From Amycolatopsis cihanbeyliensis (GTDB taxonomy: Bacteria > Actinomycetota > Actinomycetes > Mycobacteriales > Pseudonocardiaceae), in assembly GCF_006715045.1 (NCBI RefSeq), contig NZ_VFML01000001.1, positions 2,820,501 through 2,884,500 of the forward strand: a stretch of 64,000 nt of DNA, read 5' to 3'. Made by a program: the position numbers and the translations under genes. Each line of letters starts with the position of its first letter. Position 1 is the stretch's first letter. Shown here one piece after another: positions 52,957 through 62,816 of the stretch. The notes beneath the pieces are model-generated. The model saw only the letters and a program-made list of their open reading frames with translations. It made no database searches and was not told the DNA's origin.

Positions 52957-54564
52957 TCAGGTACCGGCGCTGCCCTCGGCGACCAGGGGTTCCAGCGCCA
53001 GGTCGGGGTTGCGGCGGAGCATGATCCGCATGGTCATGTCGTCGACGAACAGGGCCAGTTCGGTGCCGTCGGTACGGGTGAGGACCTCACTACGTCCGCC
53101 GCTGTCCACAACAGACCTTTGTGCGGGATCGGTGAGGCGACGAACGGTGGTGTACGGCAGATGATCAAGCTTCACCGGAGACTTGAACTCGGCGTCCAGG
53201 CGGTGCGCGGCAACCTCGAACTGCATCGGACCAACGGCCGCGACCACGGGAGTGCCGTCCCCGCGACGGTCCGAACGGAGCACCTGCACGACACCCTCGG
53301 ACTCCAGTTGCTCGATGCCCTTGCGGAACTGCTTGGCCCTGCTGAGATCCGCGGGCCGGGCGACGGCGAAATGGGCGGGCGCGAAGCTGGGCAGGCCGGG
53401 GAAGCGTACGGCCGGTTTGCCGTCGTGCAAGGTGTCGCCGACGCGCAGCGCGGAGGCGTTCACCAGGCCGATCACGTCACCGGGATACGCCGTCTCCACA
53501 GTGGAGCGCTGCTGACCGAACACCTGCTGCGCGTACTTGGTGGCGAACGGGCGCGCGGTGGAGGCGTTGGTCACCACCATCCCCCGCTCGAACACACCCG
53601 AGCACACCCGCGCGAACGCGACCTGATCGCGGTGCGCCGGATCCATCCCCGTCTGCACCTTGAACACGAACGCGGAGAACGGGGCGTCCAACGCACGCGG
53701 ACGCTCGTCCACATCCAACCGCGCCGACGGGCGCGGGGCCAGCTCGACCAGCAGATCCAGCAGGTGCCGCACGCCGAAATTCAGCACCGCCGCACCGAAC
53801 AACACCGGGGTCGCGCTCGCGTCGAGGAACCGGGCGGCGTCGAACTCCCCGCCCGCGGCGGTGATCAGCTCCGACTCCTCGCTGGCGCTGACCCACTCCG
53901 CACCCAACTCTTCCTCGGCGCGCCCGGGGTCCAGCCGCTCCTCCGGAGCCGCGGTGGCGCCACCGGCGGTGCGGGTGTACCGCACGAACGACCCGTCGAC
54001 CAGATCCAGCACCCCGCGGAACTGGCCCGCGACACCCACCGGCCAGGTCAGCGGCATCGGCTGCAACCCGATCCGCTCGGTCAACTCGTCACACAGCTCC
54101 AGCACCTCCCGGCCCGGCCGGTCCCACTTGTTGATGAACGTGATCACCGGGATCCCCCGGTACCGGCACACGTCGAACAACTTCAACGTCTGCGGCTCCA
54201 ACCCCTTGGCCGCATCCAGCAACATCACCGCCGAATCCACCGCCGACAACACCCGGTAGGTGTCCTCGGAGAAATCCGCGTGACCCGGCGTGTCCAACAG
54301 GTTGATCACCGCGTCACCATAGGCGAACTGCAACGCCGCCGAGGTGATCGAGATCCCCCTGCTGCGCTCCATCTCCAACCAGTCCGACACCACACCCCGC
54401 CGACCGGACTTGCCGTGCACCGCACCCGCCTCGGAAATCACCTCGGCATGCAACGCCAACGCCTCGGTCAAGGTGGACTTACCGGCATCCGGATGACTGA
54501 TCACCGCGAACGTACGCCGCCTGCCTGCCTCGGCCGCGACATTGGAAGACGTGGAGGGAACCAT
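52957..54564 (-). CDS. prfC: Peptide chain release factor 3
   Basis: The protein has 535 residues. GTPase motifs: SHPDAGKSTL (G1), RGISIT (G2), DTPGHADFSED (G3), NKWDRP (G4). RF3 recycles RF1/RF2 from the ribosome. The insert TAGGATAAPEERLDP and the C-terminal domain (FEVAAHRLDAEF) match RF3 rather than EF-G. It lies convergent to the HNH remnant. Confidence 0.95.
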   Translation of the reverse strand: MVPSTSSNVAAEAGRRRTFAVISHPDAGKSTLTEALALHAEVISEAGAVHGKSGRRGVVSDWLEMERSRGISITSAALQFAYGDAVINLLDTPGHADFSEDTYRVLSAVDSAVMLLDAAKGLEPQTLKLFDVCRYRGIPVITFINKWDRPGREVLELCDELTERIGLQPMPLTWPVGVAGQFRGVLDLVDGSFVRYTRTAGGATAAPEERLDPGRAEEELGAEWVSASEESELITAAGGEFDAARFLDASATPVLFGAAVLNFGVRHLLDLLVELAPRPSARLDVDERPRALDAPFSAFVFKVQTGMDPAHRDQVAFARVCSGVFERGMVVTNASTARPFATKYAQQVFGQQRSTVETAYPGDVIGLVNASALRVGDTLHDGKPAVRFPGLPSFAPAHFAVARPADLSRAKQFRKGIEQLESEGVVQVLRSDRRGDGTPVVAAVGPMQFEVAAHRLDAEFKSPVKLDHLPYTTVRRLTDPAQRSVVDSGGRSEVLTRTDGTELALFVDDMTMRIMLRRNPDLALEPLVAEGSAGT

Positions 54565-54611
54565 ATGCCCCCGACTCTACCGCTACGTCAGAGTAGCGGC
54601 GCCGCGGTGGT

Positions 54612-55295
54612 TCACTCCGCCTCCGGCACGGCAAGGGAAAGGCTGTCCGGGATGGCGTCGAACGCCTCCTCGACCCTGCGCACCAGGGTGTCGCTCCCAC
54701 CGTGCCCGCGCCTCCCGCCGTAGCCACGGCCCGCGACCCAGTTCTTCGCGCCGCAGCGCCACGCGCTGAGGGAGAACTCGCCGAGCAGCCGCAGCCGGAC
54801 ATCCTCCCGCCCATCGATCCCCAGCTTGCCCTCGAGCACGTCGACCAGCCGCTCCTGCACGTTGATCGACAGCACCAGACTGCGGTCGCGCAACGCGGGC
54901 GTGCCGGCGACCAGCTTGCGGGTCCGGATGAATCGTCGGTCCCAGTCCTCACCCAGCCGAAACACCGCGGCCGAGAGCGCATTCCGCAGCGCATCCAGGA
55001 CCGGGCCGCTGATCTCCGCGCGGGCCACCTCATAGACGTAGGCCTCCCACAGCTCCACCTCCGCGGCCAGCGCCACCTCCTCCTTGGAGGCGAAGTTGCG
55101 GAAGAAAGTGCGCTTGGACACCTCCACCGCCTCCACCAGCTCGTCCAGGGTGGTCTCGTCGAACCCACGCTCGAGGAACAGCTCCAGCGCGGTGTCGGTC
55201 AGCGCCCTGCGCGTGCGCAGCTTCTTGCGCTCGCGCAGCGGCAAGGTTCCGCGCCCGGTGTCGATGCCGGGCACCGCGGGCGTGTGCGGGCTCAT
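54612..55295 (-). CDS. TetR-family regulator
   Basis: The protein has 227 residues. HTH: RRALTDTALELFLERGFDETTLDELVEAVEVSKRTFFRNF. It is divergent from the MFS exporter with a palindromic operator in the spacer, so it is probably its repressor. The C-terminal domain is of a generic actinobacterial type. Confidence 0.9.
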   Translation of the reverse strand: MSPHTPAVPGIDTGRGTLPLRERKKLRTRRALTDTALELFLERGFDETTLDELVEAVEVSKRTFFRNFASKEEVALAAEVELWEAYVYEVARAEISGPVLDALRNALSAAVFRLGEDWDRRFIRTRKLVAGTPALRDRSLVLSINVQERLVDVLEGKLGIDGREDVRLRLLGEFSLSAWRCGAKNWVAGRGYGGRRGHGGSDTLVRRVEEAFDAIPDSLSLAVPEAE

Positions 55296-55350
55296 AACCG
55301 GCCAGCCTAGCCAGCGCCCAACCGGAAGCAAAAGCCACTGGCACGCTTTC

Positions 55351-55382
55351 GCCACTCGTACTACTATGCCACTCAGTGGCGT
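55351..55382. promoter_or_regulatory. TetR operator candidate before the MFS gene
   Basis: GCCACTCAGTGGC (55369-55381) is a palindrome with 6-bp arms; CGCCACT at 55351 forms a further inverted arm with AGTGGCG (55376-55382). It lies 20 bp before the GTG start of the MFS gene. Confidence 0.6.
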
Positions 55383-55402
55383 TTCGATGATCTGGGGGTC
55401 CC

Positions 55403-56596
55403 GTGAGCACACGTACCGAACCGCAATCCACCGTGGGCAGCCCGGCCGTGCTCACGGTGTTGCTGTTCGCCTCGACGCTGGGCGTGATGGGCGGCGCGAT
55501 CATCGTGCCGGTGCTGGAGGTGATCCGGGGCGACCTCGGCGTCAGCGGCACCGCGGCCGGTCTGATCATCACCTCGCACGGCCTTGCCATCGCGGTGTCC
55601 AGCCCGCTGATGGGCCGGTTGGTGGACCGGTGGGGCGTGCGCGGGCTGATGGTGGCCGGACTCGTGCTCTACGGGCTGGCCGGTGGCGCCGGGCTGATCA
55701 CCACCTCCTACCCCGCGCTGATCGTGAGCAGGCTGACCTTCGGCATCGGCGCCGCGGCCGTGTTCACCGCGACCACCGTGGCCCTGCTGGCCCTCTACCA
55801 AGGCGCGGTGCGGGACAAGGTGATGGGCTGGCGCTCCACCGCCACCAGCGTGGGCGGGCTGGTCTGGCCGTTGCTGTCCGGGGTGCTCGGCGGGATCTCC
55901 TGGCACGCGACCTTCGCCATCTACCTGGTCGGCATCCCGCTCGCACTGGCCTCCCTGCGCTACCTTCCGGACACAAGGGACGGCACGCGGGAACGCGACG
56001 GGGGCGTACTCCGCATGCTGCGGGAGCGTCCGGCGCTACTCGGGTACTACGCCTTCCTGATCAGCTTCGCGATCATGGGCTATGTGCTGGCCGTGTTCCT
56101 GCCGCAACGGCTGGCCGAGATCGGCATCGACTCACCCTTGCTGGTGTCCCTCTACGCCGTGGTCATCGGCGCCGTGCTGACCAGCCTGGTCGGCTTGGCC
56201 TACGCGCGGATCCGCCGTTTCCTCGGCTACGCCGCGCTGCTGCGCCTTGCCGCCGCCGGGTGGGTGGGCGCCTTCCTGCTGTTCGGCACGGTCAACGACC
56301 CGGTGCTGCTGTTACTGGCCCCGGTGCTGCTCGGGCTGGCGAACGGGATCGTGTTCCCGGTGGCCACCGTGCTGATCGACCGGCACGCGGGGCCACGGCT
56401 ACGTGGCCGGGCCGCCTCGCTGTCCGGCACGGCCATCTTCGCCGGGCAGTTCAGCTCGCCGCTGCTGATCGGGCCACTGATCGACGCCACCACGACCACC
56501 ACCGGTTTCCTCGCCGCCGCCGGGATCGCCACGGTGATCCTGCTGGTCCTGCTGGCGGTCAAGATCTCCGGGGCCGACCCCGCGCCCGCGGAATGA
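55403..56596 (+). CDS. MFS transporter (DHA1-type efflux)
   Basis: The protein has 397 residues from GTG 55403, with 12 transmembrane segments by eye. MFS motif A-like SPLMGRLVDRWGVRG between TM2 and TM3. Likely drug or metabolite efflux under control of the divergent TetR protein. Confidence 0.9.
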   Translation: MSTRTEPQSTVGSPAVLTVLLFASTLGVMGGAIIVPVLEVIRGDLGVSGTAAGLIITSHGLAIAVSSPLMGRLVDRWGVRGLMVAGLVLYGLAGGAGLITTSYPALIVSRLTFGIGAAAVFTATTVALLALYQGAVRDKVMGWRSTATSVGGLVWPLLSGVLGGISWHATFAIYLVGIPLALASLRYLPDTRDGTRERDGGVLRMLRERPALLGYYAFLISFAIMGYVLAVFLPQRLAEIGIDSPLLVSLYAVVIGAVLTSLVGLAYARIRRFLGYAALLRLAAAGWVGAFLLFGTVNDPVLLLLAPVLLGLANGIVFPVATVLIDRHAGPRLRGRAASLSGTAIFAGQFSSPLLIGPLIDATTTTTGFLAAAGIATVILLVLLAVKISGADPAPAE

Positions 56597-56600
56597 GGAC

Positions 56601-56990
56601 TCAGCGAGCCGGGCTGACCGCGGCCAACCGTGCCCGGAGGGTCTCGGCGAAGCCCTCGGCCGTCTCGAGTTTGGCGCGCAGTTCGGCGCAGCGTCGCTCC
56701 GCGGTCTCGCTGAACTCGCGCAGCCGATCCAACCGGGCCGCTGGCAGGTCCTCGCCTTCCGCCCGATCCAGGATGGCGACCAGCTCCACCATCTCCTCCA
56801 GCTGGAAACCGAGTGGTTTCATCCGCTTGATCAGGAACAGCCTGGACACGTCGGGCTCGGTGTACAGCCGGAACCCACCCTGGCTGCGCGCGCTGGGCAC
56901 CACCAGCCCGACCTCCTCGTAGTAGCGGATCGTGCGCAGCGAAAGGCCAGTGCGCTCGGCCACCTCGCCGATCTGCATGTGCTCGCTCAC
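56601..56990 (-). CDS. MerR-family regulator
   Basis: The protein has 129 residues from GTG 56990. MerR HTH: MQIGEVAERTGLSLRTIRYYEEVGLV, then SQGGFRLYTEPDVSRLFLIKRMKPLGF and a coiled dimerisation helix. No Cys metal ligands in the C-terminus, so it is not a classic metal sensor. It is convergent with the MFS gene. Confidence 0.9.
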   Translation of the reverse strand: MSEHMQIGEVAERTGLSLRTIRYYEEVGLVVPSARSQGGFRLYTEPDVSRLFLIKRMKPLGFQLEEMVELVAILDRAEGEDLPAARLDRLREFSETAERRCAELRAKLETAEGFAETLRARLAAVSPAR

Positions 56991-57027
56991 ACCACTCTCC
57001 CTACCGACACCTGTCCCGACGTTACCG

Positions 57028-58233
57028 TCACCCGCGCGGGTCGAGTGGAGCACGTCCGGCCGCGGCCAGCTCGCGGTCGATCTCGGCATCGCCGGTCGGC
57101 GACAGGTGCAGGGTGGGCGCGTCGGCCGCGAGCAGCAGCCGCACCGTGCCGAGGTAGTCCCCGTCCTCGGCGGGATTATTGCGCCGGCCCCACAGTGCGC
57201 AGTCCAGCGGCGTGGGCCCCTCCTCGTCGAACGCGCGGTCAGTCACATCCGCACCCCGCTCCAGCAGCAGTCGCACGGTACCGGTACGCCCGTGCATGGC
57301 GGCCTGGTCGAGTGGGGTGAAGTTGCTCCAGCCTCGGGTGTCCACGGACATCCCGGCGTCCAGCAACGAGCGCACCACCTCGGTCCTGCCGAGCAGGGCG
57401 AACTGGCCGAGAATCCAGCCATAGTCCTCCCCGCACGGGTTGCCCAGCGCGGGCGGCGGCGCGGTGGGCAGGCGCACCGACTCGCCACGGGCCACGGCGA
57501 GCACCGCGGCGTCCACCGGATCGAGCTCGGCGGTGCCACCGCGGGCCGCGATCAGGTCGTAGGCCGCCAGGTGCCCGCAGCGGGCGGCCAGCGCCAGCGG
57601 GCGCCTGCCGACATCCCAGCGGTCCCACGGCAGGTTCACGTCCGCGCCCGCGTCCAGCAGCATGGTCAGGATCGGCATCCCGCGGCCGCGGCTGATCGCG
57701 TGGTGCAGGCAGTAGCAGGCGTTCACATCGGTGCCGTGCTCGAGGAACCAGCGCAGCCCGGCGGTGTCCTCGAAGTCCAGCTTGTGGTTCACCAGGCCCT
57801 CATACCCGGGCCGGTAGAGCAGGTCGAGCAGTTCGTTGTCGGCGTGCTCGCAGGCGTGGTAGAAGACGTCCTCGTCCGCCTCGGCACCGTGTTCGAGCAG
57901 CAGGCGCGCGCAGGCCCGCAGGTCGGCGGGCGAACCGTGGGAATCCAGTAGCAGCATGAGCGGCGCCTGCTCGCCGATGAGCACGGTGGCCGCGGCCGGA
58001 TCGGCCCGCAGCACCTCCGCGAGCGCGTCCGGGTCGGCCAGCACGAGCGCCCGCTCGGCACCGGTCAGTCCGGCCGCGCGCGCCTGGCGCACCAGCCTGG
58101 GCCAGCTGTCGAAACCGTACTCCCTGGCGATGGTGAACTGCGCGCGGCTCAGCGGGATGCGCTGCTCCCGCTTGCGTGCCTTGGCCTGCTTACGCAGGTG
58201 CTCCAGCGAGGGGCGAGAAGGGAGTTCAGGCAA
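57028..58233 (-). CDS. Ankyrin-repeat protein
   Basis: The protein has 401 residues from TTG 58233 (GGAGG 6 nt upstream). An N-terminal helical segment (LEHLRKQAKARKREQ through REYGFDSWPRLVRQ) is common in actinobacterial ankyrin proteins. Repeats follow, for example LRACARLLLEHGAEAD, GMPILTMLLDAGADVN and TGTVRLLLERGADV. It is probably cytoplasmic with a protein-binding role; no enzyme domain is seen. Confidence 0.85.
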   Translation of the reverse strand: MPELPSRPSLEHLRKQAKARKREQRIPLSRAQFTIAREYGFDSWPRLVRQARAAGLTGAERALVLADPDALAEVLRADPAAATVLIGEQAPLMLLLDSHGSPADLRACARLLLEHGAEADEDVFYHACEHADNELLDLLYRPGYEGLVNHKLDFEDTAGLRWFLEHGTDVNACYCLHHAISRGRGMPILTMLLDAGADVNLPWDRWDVGRRPLALAARCGHLAAYDLIAARGGTAELDPVDAAVLAVARGESVRLPTAPPPALGNPCGEDYGWILGQFALLGRTEVVRSLLDAGMSVDTRGWSNFTPLDQAAMHGRTGTVRLLLERGADVTDRAFDEEGPTPLDCALWGRRNNPAEDGDYLGTVRLLLAADAPTLHLSPTGDAEIDRELAAAGRAPLDPRG

Positions 58234-58417
58234 GGCGAACCTCCGTGTGCCCGGGGTCCGCGTCGCCACGAGCGAGGTCCGTCCACTGGCTGTGGTGCTG
58301 CTGCCGGTGGGATAGTCCCTTCCCCGCGGACCGGACGCGCCCGGCGGCGCCGCACCAGCATACCTGCCCGGCCGAGATCCGGATGGACTGTCGGCGGCAC
58401 GGCATACGATCGCGGAC

Positions 58418-59260
58418 ATGGAGATCTTGCGCTACAGCGCGTTCAGCGCGGACCCCGATGGGGGCAATCCGGCAGGCGTGGTGCTCGACGCCACCGGCGC
58501 GAGCGACGGGGAGATGCTGCGGGTCGCCGCCGAGCTCGGCTACTCGGAGACAGCCTTCCTGGTTCCACAAGGTGAACGGACTTTCACCGTGCGGTACTTC
58601 AGCCCCATGGCCGAAGTACCGTTCTGCGGCCACGCCACCATCGCCACGGCGGTGGCATACGCGCGGCGGCACGGCGAGGGCCGGTTGCGGTTCGAGACCT
58701 CGGTCGGCCCGGTCGGGGTGGACACCTCGACCGGGCCGGACGGCCGCCCGCTGGCAACGCTGGTCAGCGTCCCACCACGGACGGCGCCGATCGACGCCGC
58801 CGCGCTGGACGCCCTGCTGGCCGAACTCGGCTGGGTGGTGGGGGACCTCGATCCCGCCCTGCCGCCGCGGATCGCCTTCGCCGGCGCCTGGCATCCCGTG
58901 CTGGCCGCCACCAACCGCGAGCGGCTCGCGCACCTGCACTACGACCTGGACCGCCTCGGGATGCTGATGGCCCAGCACGAATGGACCACGATCGACCTGC
59001 TCTGGCGCGAGTCGGACCTGGTCTTTCACTGCCGGAACCCGTTCCCGCCGGGCGGGGTGTACGAGGATCCGGCCACCGGCGCGGCTGCCGCGGCGTTCGG
59101 CGGCTACCTGCGCGAACTGGGGCTGGTCACCCCGCCGGCCACGGTGACCGTGCACCAGGGCGTGGACCTCGGCAGGCCGAGCCTGCTCACCGTGGGCATC
59201 CCGGCCGGGGAGGCGGAGGGTATCTCCGTCACCGGGACCGCGGTGCCGCTCCCGGAATGA
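58418..59260 (+). CDS. PhzF-family isomerase-like protein
   Basis: The protein has 280 residues of the diaminopimelate-epimerase-like fold with two similar halves. Catalytic Glu in YSETAFLV near residue 45, CGHAT motif, and EDPATGAAAAAFGGYL in the second half. Outside phenazine clusters the substrate is usually unknown; no other phz gene is present. Confidence 0.9.
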   Translation: MEILRYSAFSADPDGGNPAGVVLDATGASDGEMLRVAAELGYSETAFLVPQGERTFTVRYFSPMAEVPFCGHATIATAVAYARRHGEGRLRFETSVGPVGVDTSTGPDGRPLATLVSVPPRTAPIDAAALDALLAELGWVVGDLDPALPPRIAFAGAWHPVLAATNRERLAHLHYDLDRLGMLMAQHEWTTIDLLWRESDLVFHCRNPFPPGGVYEDPATGAAAAAFGGYLRELGLVTPPATVTVHQGVDLGRPSLLTVGIPAGEAEGISVTGTAVPLPE

Positions 59261-59270
59261 CCGGCTCCGA

Positions 59271-60302
59271 TCAGCGGGACACCCGCAGCGGTGCGCCCAT
59301 CGCGTGCAGGTGCTCGAGCACGTAACGGTAGGAGCGCAGAAGTCCACATTGGGCATACTCGATCCCGTGCCGCAGACAGAAATCCTGCACGATCACTTGG
59401 GCATGCCGCAGGTTCGGCCGTGGCATGTTGGGAAAGAGGTGATGCTCGATCTGGTAGTTCAGGCCACCGAGGGCGAAGTCCACCCACGGTCCACCGCGCA
59501 CGTTCCGCGAGGTGAGTACCTGCCGCCGCAGGAAGTCCAGGGTGTGCCCGTCCGGCAAGGTGGGCATTCCCTTGTGGTTGGGCGCGAAGGAACATCCCAT
59601 GTAGACGCCCCACAGGCACTGGTGCACCAGCACGAACACGATACCGGTGAGCGGGGAGAGAACCAAGAACACCGCGGTGAGATACGCGGCGAAGTGGAGC
59701 ACCAGCAGCACCTTCTCCAGCCGCGGTTTCCGCACCCCGCCACCCCATGCCGAGCGGATGCTGGACCAGTGCAGGCTCAGGCCTTCCAGCAGGAGCAGCG
59801 GAAAGAACAGGAAGGCCTGGTACTTCGCGACCCACCGCACCACGCCGCGTTTGGCATGGCCCTGTTCGATGGTGAAGGCCAGTACCGGGATGTCGACGTC
59901 CGGATCCTTGGTCTCGTGGTTCGGGTGGGCGTGATGCTGCGTGTGCTGGCCGACCCACCAACCGTAGCTGAGCCCGACCAGTCCACCGTGGACGAATCCG
60001 GTGACGTCGTTTGCCCTGCGGCTACGGAAGATCTGCTTGTGACCCGCGTCATGGCCGATGAAGGCGAACTGGGTGAACACCAGCGCGAGGAAGGCCGCGA
60101 CGAACAACTGCCACCACGAGTCACCGAGCCAGACGAACGCCACGCCACCCACGGCGAACGCCAGGAAGTTGAGCACGATCCGGCCCAGGTAGTGGTAGCG
60201 ACGCCGGTCGAGCAGCCCGGCCGCACGCACGCTCCGTGATAGGTCGGCGTAGCCGGGTTGCCCTTGCGGCCGGTCAACCACAATGGCATCGCTCGTAGTC
60301 AT
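59271..60302 (-). CDS. Membrane fatty acid desaturase
   Basis: The protein has 343 residues. The three His boxes of acyl-lipid/acyl-CoA desaturases are present: HDAGH, QHTQHH and QIEHH. Q in the third box is typical of front-end (delta-6-like) desaturases. Four transmembrane helices. A diiron centre is expected. Its control region holds an inverted repeat at 60452. Confidence 0.92.
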   Translation of the reverse strand: MTTSDAIVVDRPQGQPGYADLSRSVRAAGLLDRRRYHYLGRIVLNFLAFAVGGVAFVWLGDSWWQLFVAAFLALVFTQFAFIGHDAGHKQIFRSRRANDVTGFVHGGLVGLSYGWWVGQHTQHHAHPNHETKDPDVDIPVLAFTIEQGHAKRGVVRWVAKYQAFLFFPLLLLEGLSLHWSSIRSAWGGGVRKPRLEKVLLVLHFAAYLTAVFLVLSPLTGIVFVLVHQCLWGVYMGCSFAPNHKGMPTLPDGHTLDFLRRQVLTSRNVRGGPWVDFALGGLNYQIEHHLFPNMPRPNLRHAQVIVQDFCLRHGIEYAQCGLLRSYRYVLEHLHAMGAPLRVSR

Positions 60303-60451
60303 GGGGAGAGCCTTTCAGTCGCAGGGTCGGACCCACGTCAACAGACCACGCGTAGAAAGCATCCGGGACCTCCTTGGTCGCGCCGTGCTACGTACCGGGG
60401 TCCCGGGCAGTTCGAGATTACGTCAGTCGGCAATCTCCACGCACTGTGTCA

Positions 60452-60472
60452 TTGCGGTAGCGCTTGCCGCAA
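60452..60472. promoter_or_regulatory. Inverted repeat upstream of the desaturase gene
   Basis: TTGCGG and CCGCAA arms separated by 9 nt lie in the 193-bp gap before the desaturase start. Either an operator for a lipid regulator or the end signal of the MocR gene. Confidence 0.35.
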
Positions 60473-60495
60473 CCGAACACCTGCTGAACACCAGC

Positions 60496-61833
60496 CTACT
60501 CCGGACCGGAGTCGTCCGGCACACCGCGCGCCAGCGTCGCCAGTACTTCCAGCGCGCCCGCCAGCGTCGGGAGCGGCGGCGCGGAGAGCGCGAGCCGGAC
60601 GGCGTTCGGCGCCTGCCCGGCGCCTACGGCGAACGCGGCGGCCGGCGTCACCGCGATACCCCGCCGGGCGACCGCACCGACGAAAGTCTCGGCTCGCCAC
60701 GGCCGCGGCAGCTCCCACCAGCAGTGATAGGAGTTCTGGCCGCTGCGCACGGCGAAACCGGCCAGCTTCTCGGCGACGAGGCCCTGCCGTGCCGCGGCGT
60801 CCACGCGCTTGGCCCGTTCCATTGTGGCCACGGTGCCATCGGTGAGCCAGCCGGTCGCCGCGTCCAGCGCGAACCCGCTCGCGGTCAGCGCCCCCGAGCG
60901 CAAGGCGGTGGCGATCCGCTCGACGATGCCGGAGGGCGACACCAGAAAACCCAAGGTCAGGCCGGGAGCCAACCGCTTGGACAGGCTGTCCACGACCACG
61001 GTGTGCTCGGGAGCCAGGCTCGCCAGCGGTGGTTGGGTATCGCCGAGGAAGGCGTACACCCGGTCCTCGATGGCATGGATGCCGTGCTCCCGCAGCACCT
61101 CGGCGAGCGCAGCCCTGCGCGCGGGCGGCATCGTGCAGCCGAGGGGGTTGTGCAGCGTGGGCTGTAGGTAGACAGCACGCAACGGGGCGGCGTGATGTGC
61201 CCGCGCCAGTGCCTCGGGGACCAGGCCGGACTCGTCGGTCTCCACCGGCACCAGGGCGCAACCGAGGCGCGTGGCCAGTGCCCTGGTCACCGGGTAGGTG
61301 AGCGACTCGACCGCGAGCCGGGCACCCGGCGGCACCAGCGCCGCGAGCGCGGCGGCGATCGCCTGCCGCCCGTTGCCCGCGAACAGCACGTCCGGCGGCG
61401 CCGGGACCCAGCCGGGCCGGGCGAGCGCGGCCGCGGTGGCTTCCCTTGCCGCGGTCGTGCCCGCCGCGCCCACCGGTCGTAGGGCGGCGTCCAGCACATC
61501 GGGCCGCAGCATCCGGCCGAGCCCCTTGCCGAGGAGCGCGGACTGCTCGGGCAGCACCGAGATGGTCAGCTCCAGGTCGACCCGGGCCGCGCCGGGCTCG
61601 GCCAGCGCGGGCTCCGGCGCCGGGCCCGCGGAGCGGACGAAGGTACCCCGGCCCACCTCACCGACCACGAGCCCGCGCCGGACCAGTTCCCGGTAGACCC
61701 TGGCCGCGGTCGAGTTCGCGATGCCGTACCCGCGCGCGAACCGGCGCTGTGGTGGCAGCCGATCCCCCGGCCGAAGCCGGCCGGAGCCGATCTCGGCCGC
61801 GACCCGGTCGGCCAGCGCGCGGTAGTCGTCCAT
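60496..61833 (-). CDS. MocR-family regulator (GntR HTH fused to aminotransferase domain)
   Basis: The protein has 445 residues. The GntR winged helix is at residues 1-68 (GDRLPPQRRFARGYGIANSTAARVYRELVRRGLV). A type I aminotransferase-like domain follows, with the PLP lysine in VVDSLSKRLAPGLTLGF and the Asp region of EDRVYAFLGD. MocR proteins use PLP or an amine as effector. It is divergent from an alpha/beta hydrolase gene with direct repeats between them. Confidence 0.92.
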   Translation of the reverse strand: MDDYRALADRVAAEIGSGRLRPGDRLPPQRRFARGYGIANSTAARVYRELVRRGLVVGEVGRGTFVRSAGPAPEPALAEPGAARVDLELTISVLPEQSALLGKGLGRMLRPDVLDAALRPVGAAGTTAAREATAAALARPGWVPAPPDVLFAGNGRQAIAAALAALVPPGARLAVESLTYPVTRALATRLGCALVPVETDESGLVPEALARAHHAAPLRAVYLQPTLHNPLGCTMPPARRAALAEVLREHGIHAIEDRVYAFLGDTQPPLASLAPEHTVVVDSLSKRLAPGLTLGFLVSPSGIVERIATALRSGALTASGFALDAATGWLTDGTVATMERAKRVDAAARQGLVAEKLAGFAVRSGQNSYHCWWELPRPWRAETFVGAVARRGIAVTPAAAFAVGAGQAPNAVRLALSAPPLPTLAGALEVLATLARGVPDDSGPE

Positions 61834-61849
61834 AGCTCACCTGCCACCA

Positions 61850-61895
61850 ATTGCACCGAGGTCATTGTTTTTATTGCACCGGGATATTGCTCCGA
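61850..61895. promoter_or_regulatory. MocR-type direct repeats in divergent spacer
   Basis: ATTGCACCGAG (61850-61860), ATTGCACCGGG (61873-61883) and ATTGCTCCGA (61886-61895) are direct repeats 23 and 13 bp apart. MocR regulators bind direct repeats of this kind. Confidence 0.6.
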
Positions 61896-61936
61896 TTAGC
61901 GTCGGATCGGCAACCGAAACGCGGAGGCTTCCCACC

Positions 61937-62731
61937 ATGAGCACGTTGCGCCACGCCGGGATCACCATCGACTACCAGGACGAAGGAACCGGTGACCCGC
62001 TCGTGCTCGTGCACGGGCACCCGTTCGACCGCTCGATGTGGCACCCGCAGGTGTCCCGATTCACCGCGGCCGGGTGCCGGGTGATCGCCGCGGATCTGCG
62101 CGGCTACGGGCGGAGCACGGTGGTCCCCGGCGACACCCCGCTGGAGACCTTCGCCCGCGACCTCGTGGGCCTGCTCGACCACCTCGGCATCGACCGGGTC
62201 GTGCTGGGCGGGCTCTCCATGGGCGGGCAGATCGTGCTGGAGTTCCACCGGCTGTTCCCCGAGCGGCTGCGTGGCCTGGTGCTGGCCAGCACCTCGGCCA
62301 GGGCGGACACCCCGGAGGTGCGGGACCGGCGCCGCGCGACCGCCGACCGCCTGCTGCGCGAGGGGCTCACCCCGTACGCGGAAGAGGTCATCGACAAGAT
62401 GGTCGCCCCGCACAACATCCGCGAGCTGCCCGAGGTCGCCGAGCACGTACTGGCGATGATGAAGGCGGCCCCGCCGGAGGGGGCGGCCGCGGCACTGCGC
62501 GGGCGTGCCGAGCGGCCGGACTACCTGGCGATGCTTGCCGGGGTAGCGGTGCCCACGCTCGTGGTGGTGGGTACCGAGGACGGGTTCACCCCGGTCGCCG
62601 AGGCCAGGCTGATGCACGAACGGATCCCCGGCTCGGTGCTGCGCGTCATCGAGGGCGCCGCCCACCTGCCGAACCTGGAGCGGCGGGTCGAGTTCGACGC
62701 GGCGCTGGAACGGTTCCTGACCGGGTTGTGA
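61937..62731 (+). CDS. Alpha/beta hydrolase
   Basis: The protein has 264 residues; GGAGG upstream. Oxyanion HGHPFDRSMW, nucleophile GGLSMGGQ near 96, Asp in VVVGTEDGFTPV, His in IEGAAHLPNLE. Resembles 3-oxoadipate enol-lactonase-type or esterase enzymes. The divergent MocR regulator probably controls it. Confidence 0.9.
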   Translation: MSTLRHAGITIDYQDEGTGDPLVLVHGHPFDRSMWHPQVSRFTAAGCRVIAADLRGYGRSTVVPGDTPLETFARDLVGLLDHLGIDRVVLGGLSMGGQIVLEFHRLFPERLRGLVLASTSARADTPEVRDRRRATADRLLREGLTPYAEEVIDKMVAPHNIRELPEVAEHVLAMMKAAPPEGAAAALRGRAERPDYLAMLAGVAVPTLVVVGTEDGFTPVAEARLMHERIPGSVLRVIEGAAHLPNLERRVEFDAALERFLTGL

Positions 62732-62816
62732 CCGCGGGCCGACGCGCCGGCGGTTCGTGTCCGATCCGACGTGACCCGGTTGGATACCGCACAGCTATCG
62801 AAACGAGGGTTTCACC

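Noticed and set aside
52777..54723. 648-codon plus-strand frame over prfC
   Set aside because: Only the first 50 codons (HNH end of the remnant) look real; the rest is antisense to prfC.
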